Assembly (NCBI GenBank): GCA_036850595.1
Contig: CM072163.1
Span: forward strand, 13,912,639-13,976,638
Direction: 5' to 3'
DNA from: Rhyacichthys aspro
Lineage: Eukaryota; Chordata; Actinopteri; Gobiiformes; Rhyacichthyidae
DNA length: 64,000 nt
The notes under the pieces were generated by a model. The model saw nothing but the letters and a program-made list of their open reading frames with translations. It was not told where the DNA came from and searched no databases. Positions 48,655 through 60,300 of the stretch are shown here, in pieces (position 1 is the stretch's first letter; each line of letters starts with the position of its first letter). Position numbers and translations under genes: made by a program.

Positions 48655-49486
48655 GATGGTCTGTTTTAGTCCAGTTTGGACTGGTTTTGTCTGGGATCAT
48701 CCAAATCCCAGACAAACTGTCACTGTTTTGGGCCAAAGTCACACTAAATATTGATTTGATTTAGAATTGTCTTGTGTTCTTTTACTTTGCATTTTGTAAA
48801 CTAATAAAAATAAACATACTTTATATTTTACTTTACTTTTTATATCCACACCTGCCTAAAACTTTTGCACAGTAATGGGTCTAATTGGGTTTATAGTGTC
48901 ATGTGACACAAAATATGAGGCAACTTTAAATCATATTGAGAACTATTCAAAATGGGACACATTTAACTTCGTTTTAAAATAAAAAGTCAACATTTAATTT
49001 TATGGAGAAGTAAAAAGTATATGTCAAACGTGGGCTGCGGAGTTGGCCACAAGATGTCGCTGTTGCACGCTCCACAGAAAGGCGACAAAAGGGAGGAAGA
49101 AATAATAAAAAAAACACGAAAGTGCTAAAATCAAACTTTTTGATTTGTTTTGGTTTCGGTGGAAGCTACTTCTTACATTAAATTTAAGCCTAAAAGTTGT
49201 TTAAAAAAAAAAATAAATTTCCGGATGGGAAAGGCCCCTCTGTGTAGTCAGGTAACACATTTATAACCACTCATTTTGTTCAAAGGTCATATTTAACAAT
49301 CAGCTTGTCTTTGGCTCGTGGCTTGGAGTTCCTCTTTCTGTTTGCAACGTTTCCTCCTCGTTTTCATCATATTCACCATATTCATTATGTCCCGTCTCGT
49401 GTTGCTTCACGTCGTGTTGTGCAGCTCTATTTGGGTCAGAGACAACAAACTTCTGACAACTGGAAAACATTAAAAAAACAAGCAGC

Positions 49487-50694
49487 ATGTCACTCGATCC
49501 CATTCTACTGACACTGATTTACACCTTACTTCTCTCAGGTAAGACTCTTCTTATTAAAAGGGGGTTAAAATGTGGACTATTATGACTATGAATGATATAC
49601 AACATCTTCTCTTTTGTACCTTTCATTCTGTGTCATCTTCTTTTCAGTCTTGAAGGCACAACAAATACAAGTGTCACCAGAGGTTTGGGGGTACGTGGGG
49701 CAACAAGAGGCCATCCTGCCCTGTCAGTTCACCCAAAGAAAAGATGCACCAATTGTGACTCAGGTTCAGTGGAGCTTCAGGACATCTGAAGGAGAGAGCC
49801 AGAACCTGGTTGTGTCTAATAAGGACTATGGAAAAAGCATAGAAGAAAAGTATAAGGACAAACTGGACGTGAAAGAATATTCTCTGGTCATTAAAAATGT
49901 GGATGTTGCAGATGCAGGGTTGTACATCTGTCGCCTGTGGATTGTCCCTGACGGCTCTTTCATAGGTGACACCACACTTATTGTCAGTGGTGAGTAATTT
50001 ATTGTGTTTTTCGATTTAAAAAAAATTGGAAAAAATATATTCATCAGCATCTACTCTTTCAGAACAGAGGCCGTTATCTGCAGGAGTGGTGGCCGGTATA
50101 GTGGTCGCCGGCATACTGCTGTTAGGGGTCACTGCAGCTGCGGTTTATGTCATTGTGCTCAGACAGTAAGTGTGTTGGAGCTTTTGGACAATTGATTTAC
50201 AATTTGAATTTTTTGGTTCTTTTTTATCTTACTCATAGTGCCTCTTTGATTTTACACAGGTGCAATTCTTTCCCCGGGAATGACGTTTCAATTGGTGAGA
50301 ACTAAACCTAAACCAAGTTCCTCTCTGTGTTGTTATTTTTATGTGAACATCTGCAATAGTTGCTCTTTTGTGGTTTTACTTCCCTTGTCTGTTTCTTTGT
50401 GTTTAGAAACACAAAGCGAAATGAGGGCCGTGTCTGGACCGTCTGCGATAAAAAGACAAGACGTTAGAGCGGAGGTGTGTTCTGTCAATTTTGATCTTTT
50501 TTTTTTTTACCAGAAAAACATTTGATTAGACCGGATTTGCCATCTTTCTCCAGGTGATATACACTGATGTGCTGCTGAAGCGATCCGATCAGAAACGTGC
50601 GAAGACCGGGGATGAACACGTTACGTACTCTGAAGTCAAAGCCACGAGGAAGAAACCAGATGAGCCAGTGTACACTCAAGTCATGCGCCTGTAG
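49487..50694 (+). CDS. Single-V-domain nectin/PVR-like receptor with ITIM tail
   Basis: Exons are 49487-49538 (signal), 49648-49989 (V), 50063-50165 (TM), 50260-50294, 50407-50474 and 50554-50694 (tail), 246 aa. The V domain has its disulfide (AILPCQF, GLYICRL) and Trp (QVQWSF). Its opening IQVSPEVWGYVGQQE and the WIVPDGSF block resemble the first domain of nectins, PVR and TIGIT-type receptors. Human PVR/NECTIN2 lie on the same chromosome arm as CEACAM genes. TM: VVAGIVVAGILLLGVTAAAVYVIV. The tail has VIYTDV (Y203) and VTYSEV (Y225), both ITIM consensus, and PVYTQV (Y240), a weaker match. It is probably an inhibitory receptor on immune cells. The exact orthologue is not recognised; a diverged PVR-family or fish-specific receptor is possible. 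It is convergent with grik5. Confidence 0.85.
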
Positions 50695-51044
50695 TTGAAC
50701 AGAGTGTTTTTACATTGTTGGATGTTTACATTAATCAAACCAATGAACAATGAGAATAAGCCCCTGTGTATGGCATTTATTTTAGGGCTTTAATTTAATT
50801 TTTTTTGTTTTTTTTTGTTGTTTTTTTTACAATCCATTTCAAACATGGACAAAGTTGTTGTGGAAGATGTTTTGATCTCTTTATATTTCAGCGTGTTCTT
50901 TCTTAGCAGATTTTTTTCACACTCCTTTTTAATGTGTCATACTGGTGTTGCATTCAAGCTTGCAGCAACTGAAGAATGGGCATTAAATGGAACAAAGCAC
51001 ATTTAACCACTAAGCCCACTTCCTGGTATGTGATTGTCAGTCGA

Positions 51045-51050
51045 AATAAA
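51045..51050 (+). other. Poly(A) signal of the V-domain ITIM receptor
   Basis: AATAAA, 351 bases past the stop codon. It faces the grik5 signal at 51268-51273. Confidence 0.6.
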
Positions 51051-51267
51051 ATCTGTTCTGGTTTTGACATAAAAGATGAAATGATTATTTGTATGCATCA
51101 ATACATTTTGGCCGTATTAATGCAGCGTTTCACATTGTAAACTATTTCCTGATGATGTCAAACATGTTCAGAACCGTTATCAACAAAGGAAATTGTTACA
51201 GAGATACCAGTTTTTCCTGACTCATCGCTCACATAAAAAAGAGAAACATTTAGGAGCGTTTGAGCAT

Positions 51268-51786
51268 TTTATTCCAAAAGAAGACTGTGTGTGTAACAGG
51301 TTTGAACAACGGGGTGGTCTCTGAAGAACGGCGTCCCTCTTCCCATCGTCACCTTCACACACGAGCGCTCACTCACTCATACACACTATAGAACCTCTGC
51401 GTTTCAATAGGAATAAGAACAAGTTCAGCATAATATTCACCATCTGCTTTAATCATTGAGGACTAGTATAGAAATATGAAAAATACCAACTCAAAGAGCA
51501 GAAAGTAAACAAAAGGCTGGTTTGTGGAGTGACTCGGTTTGATTGGTTTTGTGACCCTCCTCTGAGCTCTTCTTCCAATTCCTTCTCTGCCCCAAATAAA
51601 TGACACAGAACCAGTAAACGCTCCCGATAGTCGTTCACAAGCTCAGCCTCTATCACAAATGGTGTACAGCGGTGCACAGACTGAAGCAGAGACAACAAGA
51701 GATGACGAATCCAAAGACAAATCTGCAAATAACAAGCGGTGGGGTTACTGACATCAAGGGAATCACGAATGAAGATGTTGTGGATG

Positions 51787-51817
<31 letters not shown>

Positions 51818-54386
51818 TGGCGGAGAGGCTCGACTCCTGTTGCATTGTCAGCATTCTCAACACAAAAGCAGAAGTAAACAAAGAGCAAGAGACATCAAAT
51901 CCAGGCCAGCTTCTGCTGACAGCAATCATTTAGGGAACAATGTAATGTGGGCAAACACAGTTATCATTCATTATCTGGGGTACAACAGTGTGAACAAATC
52001 GCAGAAGGAATAGTTACACATTGTACCTCGGCGAACGGTTCACAGAGAGAACAATGGCTTCCTTTGGGGGATTTTGAATGGGGTTGTACTGTAGGCTCTG
52101 CATCTTATTACACTCCATACAAATGTTGAATATGCACGAGATAGGATAAGGCATTAAGATATGGTTCAATACTCAGGGTCTTTGCTCAAATATCAAATCA
52201 ATTCACACTTTAGTAAAAAAAAAAAAAAAAAAGGCGAGGCAATATTACGATTAAAAGACCACACTTATTTTTGTAAATTATTACAATTGATGTTTTTTTT
52301 TTGTTTTTTTTGCACCAATAACTGACAAAAGATGATGGAAAATAGTGCATTTGTGAATTCATAATGGTTAGTGGTCTATGATTACTGTATGTCTTTCACA
52401 GATTTTTTTTCTATTACTTTTCTTTTCTTATCTTTTTTTTTCTCAGATTATTTAACATCGCAAGCCTTACATTAACTTGAAAATAACATCTCATCAAAAC
52501 CTTATTTTGAAGGGACACCAATCAAGAAAATGAAACAATAATATGAAGACTAATAAAAGAATGAAGACTTTTACAACATCTTATGCCAAACGCTGGTGAT
52601 GACGATGATGTGAGCCTGATAATTAGAAAGAACAAGAAGAGCACGGATCGCTGCCTCGATGGGCGCTGAGTCACCGAGCTGGTGAATATTTTGGCGACTA
52701 ATAATTGTTGAGTGGCCTGTGACCACAGTGACCACAGCTGCATCAAAAATAGACATCACTGAGAATAAGTGACTCACACCTGTTGTTGCTGTGTATGAAA
52801 CTGTTCTTACACCAGACACAAAACTGCACTTATTTATGCCAAATACACAGAGTGAGTCAAAAAAGATGACTAATCTGAGACAGGTTAATGGACTCACTCT
52901 TGTTTTTGATTTACTATAAATGATTGTGGGTGAATATGTAAATAATTAAAGGATGTAAAGGCCAATACTGTCATCAAATCCCAAGAAAAAGCCCAAGGCA
53001 TCCTCTGGTTTCTTTCTTTTGCCTATTTTTCATACTGACGACAAAACTGTGCACAGAAACATTTGAGGGCTAAAAGCCAACACTGTAATCCTTTATGCAC
53101 TGGGGCTAATAGACAGAAGAGAGAGCTTTAGATGGAGTTGTACAAAACAGTCGGCTGGTACATTAACAACACCATTAAAAGAGATCAAATTCCTTTTATA
53201 GCCTAAGTGAAAAACATGTATTTCTTTCCGCTCTCTTTATCAGCATGTTTTCTTGTGTTCAACCCTCTCGTGAATGAGTCTGCAGCCACCAAGGGGAGTA
53301 ATTAGACGATCAAAAGCGTGAGACGGTATTGACAAGGCTGTGTTGAGTCTATCACTCTGGCAGGAGCCGCCACATTGAACGGCCAAGTCTGTCTGTTAAA
53401 CAGTGAGCAAGGAAGTAGCCCGCTGGCGCATTAACAAACCCCTAAAAAGATGCCCAGAATGAACAGATCAGGACAGGATCTAATGGAAACGATCCACTTG
53501 GGCATTTCTCATTGGGATTCTCGCATGTCCTCTCTGCTCTTTGGTTTCCCTATCACCACTTTTTCTTAGTTCTTCCCTCTATCTATTCTCCCTGTCTCTA
53601 TCTCTTCTACACCGAGTGAACAAAGGTGAAGAAGTAGAGGCTTGGCGAGCCTTAGCTGGGATAACGAGGGACATTAATTTCACATTTCAAAGCCTCCCGC
53701 TCTCTTGCACACACTTTTTTGTAGCTGTCTGGTTATCTTACATCAGTAGAAGGGGTAAATGGATTTCTCACTTTGAGTACATATGCAGAGACTTGCGGGA
53801 GGCACAAATGTTTATATATGCACACACACTGTAAGGAAAGGCAGGCCAGTAGTATCATCTGCTACTGTTTGTATTGTGTTGTCTCGCAGTCATTCAGATA
53901 CACCCAAAAGCAGCTCATGGAAACTGGGAGGGACACAAAACTCTCAAACACAATTAGTCAAATCTTAGTATTTTATAATCCACCATATTGTCACAAATAG
54001 GCTGTATTTAACTCTGGATTCCCACTTTGAACAATGGTAACAAAACAAGAAAGACAACCCAAAAAATAAAACAACAGGAAATATTTCTCTGGAAGTCTTT
54101 TAGTTTTAAATCACATACAGATATGGTCTCTTGACAAGGCTTCCTTTTACTAGAGTCATTGTTCTCTTCAGCCAAGTGTCTGTGAAAACCCAGACCCTCA
54201 AACCCAGAGGTGAGCACTGATCCTTTTTCCTGCTCACACTGAGTACAGCAAGAGTTTAACTGATGAGAAGTTCTGTTTGTCAGTTTCATTTCTCGGTGAA
54301 AGTCCATTTCAGCTGCTCCCTTCTGCTGCCAACATCTTTTGTCCAATGGTGTAAGAAACATTGGTCCTCACAATGTTGTAGTGCTC
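51268..54386 (-). other. Probable grik5 3' UTR
   Basis: The grik5 stop codon is at 54387, and the first well-placed minus-strand AATAAA is at 51273-51268, giving a possible 3.1-kb untranslated region. It contains a TG microsatellite (51789-51817) and several A- or T-rich tracts. The open frames inside it have no homology or splice support. The UTR extent is inference. Confidence 0.45.
51789..51817. repeat. (TG)n microsatellite
   Basis: About 14 TG units, within the probable grik5 3' UTR. Confidence 0.9.
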
Positions 54387-57300
54387 TCAGTCCTGGTCCC
54401 CCAGCAGGTCTGTGGTGTTGCTGCTCTGAGGGGGCGGGCCGGGGCGGTTGCTGTGTGGTGGGGGGCTGTGGTGGAGCCGCCTCGGGCTGGGTCCCCCACC
54501 ACCCTCACTGTCTGTGTTGGATGAAGAGGGCGCCGGAGGTGGGGGCAGGCGGGGCAGGGGCGCAGACGAAGGCGGTATCCTGCTGGACGTGGAGCCTATA
54601 CTGCCCCCTGCTCTCATGCTCTGGATCCTCCTGCACTCCTGGCAGATGCGCACATGAGTGCACCCGCGTCCAGGCAGCATCACCGGGGTGGGCGCCGGCG
54701 GAGGAGGAGTGGTGTTGGCTCCTAGCGGGTCATCTAGGATACGCTGAGGTCCTGGGCCTAGGTCAGAAGGTCCCGTGCACCCCCCTCCCCCTCCGGCGCC
54801 ACCAGTTAGAGGTCCCGCTCCGCTGTACAGCTTCCCGTTGCTCAGTCGCATCTCCCGCACCAGCCGCAGAGGCCGCGGGGCACCGAGGGCGATACGGGTG
54901 GGATGACGCAGGGCCGCAGAGCTGCTGAGGGGTCGGCGCCGACGCAGACGGGAATTCTTTTTACACGAGACGGCGTTTCGGAACTCTGTGATCATCTCCT
55001 GACAGACAGACACCTGCAAAAAGGAAAGGAAGGAAGGGAGGGACGAAGGAAAGAAGGAAAGAAGGAAAGAAGGAAATACGGACGGGAAGGAAAAGGAAAG
55101 AAGGAAGGAAGGGTGCCACAGACACAAAGAAGTAGGCAGGCAGCCGAACAAGACGGTGGTAAGGCAGGACATAAAGAGGAAGAGTGGAAAGAAGGGAAAG
55201 CAAATTGAAAGAAGAAGCAAAAAATTAAAAGAACAAGGCAGGAACACGTCAGAAACGGAGCCAGTGAAGCATGGAAAACCAAAAAGTCACAGGAGCGAGG
55301 GCACAGAGATCAACAAATGGATGTGTTAAGAGCATAAATGGAGAGGTGACAGGGGAGGATGTGGAGATGGATAGAGATGGGAGAATATCCCAGGAGCAGA
55401 GAGGGTTATTACAATCTAAACACACAAAACACCAATATGTTGTTTAGTTCATGAGCACTTCATTATGGCACTATGTACTATGGACGGACAGGCAGTGCAC
55501 GCTCACACATACTGCTGCTACTGTACATGTTCAAACGCACACCTAAATCTCATTTCATCATTCCAACAACACCGCTGCTGTAGTCCAAACACAAAACGCA
55601 TCAGTACAAACCACATTCTCATTGAAATGATCAAGAATGTGCTCACATAAACAAAAACAGTACTCGTTGTCGGAGAACAGACACTGATGAACAAATGAAA
55701 GGAGGTGTGTGAAAGAGAGAGAAAGAGATATAGAGACACGCACAGTGAGATGGGTGAGAAGTAATCCAAGAATGGGAACGAAGAATACCAGCGTACATGT
55801 GAGGCATGTAAAAGAAGATACATCGTGACATTTAATGCCAGGGAAAAAGATCACACTACTTCTTAATGCAAGCAAATATTGGCATTTCTCAATATTGCTT
55901 ATCCGTACCATCAATTTAGCTCACAAGACTACACTTAACTGGCAAACATTTAGACACGGGACGTTAGCGAGACACAGTGGCTTCAATCAGGCAATGCATG
56001 CAAAGACAAATTCAAATCTATTTCTTTGTAAATGATCTGTGACACTTCTTCCTCAGACCTTAACATTCCTGTCATCTCACATGCATCGCACACAAGTTAA
56101 CAAAAACATGGAGGCAATTAAACTAATCACACACCCACAAGCAAACGGGCACGCACACAAGAGCAGAATCAAAAGGGTTGGCGGGGTGCCATGGGAACCT
56201 ACTGGGGTGTGTCTGTGGGGTCGGCGAGGGCAGGTATGGGGGCATACCTCATCGGTCTCTGCAGAGCGCCGCGTCGACCACACAAACTCCATGATGGCCA
56301 CGAACACGGCAATGATCAGGCCGCAGATCAGCACCACAAAGATGCCCCCAATGTTCTCCATGCCCAGACCTGAGAGAAGGCCACAACAGAGGGAAATAAG
56401 CACAGGCATCCATATTGAGCAACCAGTCAGGAGGGGTAACACAGAAAATGTAAAAACGAAAGGGAATGTCCTGTGGAGCTCTGCTAAGTTTGATCTATAA
56501 TTCATACTTTAAGATTTAAAGCAGAGGGATTTTGGATATCCTAAGGTTTATTTTGAGAAGAAGACGGAGGTGGAGTTTGTAATTATATGTACTCCAGCAA
56601 GAAAAACCTCATGCTCTAGATGATTTTGTGGTTTTGACCATTTTATACAATCTATGGCAATGAGGATGCTTCATGTTGCTAAATGTTTGGCCTTTCCATT
56701 GAGTAATAAAAACTACTGGACACCAAGTTCATTTACCCACATGTACCATGGACAGTAGCCAAGAATATTTCTTTCCCCTATGCTCTATCCCATTCTCCAG
56801 TATCATGTTCTCCCAAAACGTTAAATGTCACAGGAATAAACTTCAACGGCTTAAATCTTCTTTACAATAAAAACTCTATGGAGAGAATGGCCATTTTCAC
56901 AATGTACATATGCGTCACAAAAGCCCGGAGAGTCTGGAAGCTGAATGAGATTTTTTTTTTTCATAAAATATATTCTAATAGTGCTGTGTTGGGTGAAATA
57001 CTAATTCACAGAAGCGCTCTTTGAAATGTATTTTCCTTTTAAATGCTCCATGATAAAGCTGCATGAATACTAAGAACCCCTTTCTCTGACGTTCTTTGCA
57101 TACAGTACAGTCACGAAACGATGCTGAAAATGTTGTTACCAAAACCATTTTTTCAAAGAGATTTTCATCTGACAGTAAAGACAAAAAAGCATTGTCATTC
57201 TCTCCTCACTCGCATACAATTCCAATCACACCTGAGATTATAAGGATGGAAAAAGTAGACTGTGCTAGGCGCCCTTCACAAGGACATTAAGTTTGGCCTT

Positions 57301-60300
57301 AGCCATTAGCTAGTCTGGAGAAGGGACCGGGGAGATGATTACTGTGGACATTAGACAGACCGAGGCGGAGGAGATAGACAGCTGCGGTCCACTGACCCTT
57401 GGCACGGTGGTCCTCTTCTTTGGGACATTGGCTTCCTTCCCACCATCTCCTCTTCAAGATCTCCAGCCTGTTATTCTCTTGCAGCTGGAGGATCGCCAAC
57501 GTGATCTCATCTCGGAAAGGAGACCCTAAAGAATGACAGGAAGTAGATGGAGAAGGTGAGGTGCGAGTGCCAAGGCAAGAGAGGCTTTGTTTCAGGAACC
57601 CAAAGACAAACCCAAAAAACTGAGACGAAATTGCTTTTGCTGCCCGGAGACAGCTATGAGTAATCTTATTCCGGACATAAAAACGGATTATTGTGAGATA
57701 AAAAGTGCGATTACAAGGAGACACGGCCAGCAGTGCAACAGTTCATCAGACGCCATGTAGTGTCAACACAACAGCATCAGACCGGGTCATCAAAATGAAA
57801 ATGAACCGTGTCTTAAAGGCTCATCAATTGTAATTTTTAGGTTTGTTGAAATGAAGCAGGAATTTTTATCATCAGAGCAGCTAACAATTGAGATCCGTAT
57901 AAAAGCAGAATTACAAGTTGCAAATTGTGTTTCTGCGATGCCTCGGAGGTCGTCTCACTTGATGGAGTCACTTGTGATTACCATAAATGTTAAAACAAAG
58001 ACAAAGATAGTGATTGCTGCTAATACGGGCCTCCTTGTCAAGTATTAGCGGAAATGCAACATAAAGCAATGGCAGACCACATTCTAGAGAGATGTATTTG
58101 CAGATCCTTTCGTCACCTTTGTACTTGTTTGGGGACTAATGGGAATAGGAGAGACGAGCCCCTTTTTTAGAGGTGCTGCTTTTGTTGCAGGATATTTCCA
58201 TGAGTCTTACAGCCTGATACGGGGCACAGCGCTGGTATGGGGCGTCTGAAGTCGTCTGTCTTTTATCCTCCAAAGGCAGGTAGTGAGGACAGACGCTACG
58301 AGATGGCTCGACTATAAAGAGACATCACAGTGCTATGTAAAGTTGATGAAAACTGATGACACAATAGGGTGAAAGTAAGAATAGTGTGTACAGAGCTGAT
58401 GTTGACGGCTTATCATTTCTAAGCTTTTCTTTTTGATGTCATGCTGCGCTTTTTCAACATCATTTTTTTTGTTTTAATCTGGGACAAAGGTTAGCAAAGA
58501 TTCCATGAAGTTTGGACCGTCAAGTTAAAACATTTTCCTTTGCCGTCAAATGATTCCAAACGTGCAGATGACGGGAGTAATCGGCTGTTGTTTTGTTTGG
58601 ATATGACAGTTTTGGACCAAACAGTGCTTCACTAATCGTGCACACAACCAACAGGTCTCTTCAAACAAACTCTAGAACTTAAGTACAAAAAGAGGACAAG
58701 TGGGAAGCTCATTCACCACATCCAGATGACCACCTCCTCAGCAGCCCCGTTACCCCAGAGGAGGTGCTATAAATCACCGGCCAACAAACTAAACCTTTTC
58801 AAAAATAGTTCTCCGCCTGTTGCAACAACACACTCAGAGGGAATTGCACTGCTTAGAACAGTACAGTGTATTCTGAAATGCTGTTGTCAATGACTTCAAC
58901 CTGAAGTGCACTTACAAAAGCAACTGTCTGCAAGCTCTTTTTTCTACGTCCTTTTCTCTTCCATCCTTTGCACTTTGGTGTCAGTCATTCTTTTGCTTTG
59001 GCAGAATTGGACATTTTTTAAAGGCAATTAACGTCACACTCATTACTTTAAGCTGAAATCATTTAGATAAAAACGAATCGTGTCTGTACAAGACATTTTG
59101 CTAGTCTAATCTCTCGCCCATCACTGCTACATGTGTCTATTTATCATAATTGATCTCATGCAGGTGTATTGTCTCTGCTGCTGTCAGTCAATGAGATTTA
59201 AGCCCTTTCATTGAGCTTTGGCGTTTGTGATCCAAGATAAATGGTCCCATTTTAACCAATCTTTACTTCATCATTACCAGAATTTTTCCTTCTGATCCCG
59301 GTCCATTGAAATACGATTACAATCCTAATATTCCTCAAAGGGGTTAGTGGGGCTATAGGTGACCCACTTTACTCCACTCACCTGTAAATAGCTCCCAGAC
59401 TAATGGTTGTGTCCTTGACTACTTCAGGTGAAAGTCCACTTTCACTACACAACCTTGAGCTTTAAGATTGGAAGAAAAGTCGTTTTAAAGCAGCTTTTAA
59501 CTGTCTGTATAATACAGGTGAATGCTCTGTATTTAATCAAGGCAGTAAGTCTGTGTGACAGCCATAGTCCTAATAACGGATTTGTATTCCCCCTACCACA
59601 GTCTTAACTTTCACACTGAACATTTTGTGTAACCTTTTAGTCATTTTCCTCTACTTCTGTGCCTGCTTGGGGTGCAATTTTATGCCCCATCATTTAGATT
59701 AAGTGTCCTCTCAAGTGGCATTACTTTCCACTAGTGTGAAGGCCACTGCACATTGTCATGTTACATCAAGAAAAGAACTGTGAGACACGTAATCCATATG
59801 CCTCCAGAAGCTTAAGTAACATCCAAAACCAGTTGTTTTATCAATGTTTTTGCAGACTATTGAACACGACCTAAATGGGTTTAGAATTCATTTAAGTACG
59901 ACCCGGAGAAACATGCATAATTTAAAATGTGCTTGTTTAGAATAGCATCTTGTTTCTTTTGCCTTAAAGCATGCGCTTGTTTGTAGAACAAATAAAGGAG
60001 TAGTGTTTTTGTGCCTGGACCATAAAAATGTCACATTTCTCTCTGATCAGTGTTGTTAATAAAAGCCTTGAAAACCTACCTTTGGATTAATAATAATATA
60101 TGGACAGACTGCTCTTGCAGTGATGGAAGTTAATCTGTGTGACTCTCTGCAATGGTTCCACCAGTGCTTTGTGAATAACTGCTACAGTGGATATCTACAT
60201 AAGCTAAGTATGTAGTCATGTATGTAGTCATGTTATGTTATTGTGACCAAACTCTGATGTTTATCTTTGTTCCTCATGGCTCCATAAACTTTCATGTTAT

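Noticed and set aside
51672..52013. 113-aa plus-strand frame with a poly-CV run
   Set aside because: It reads through the TG microsatellite in the probable grik5 3' UTR.
54263..54928. Plus-strand 221-aa open frame
   Set aside because: It is the antisense of the GC-rich grik5 last exon. The minus strand carries the conserved receptor tail, and the plus-strand protein is cysteine-rich low-complexity sequence.
54961..55282. Minus-strand hydrophobic frames with runs of FFPSFLLSF
   Set aside because: They translate the (GGAA)n purine tract in the grik5 intron.
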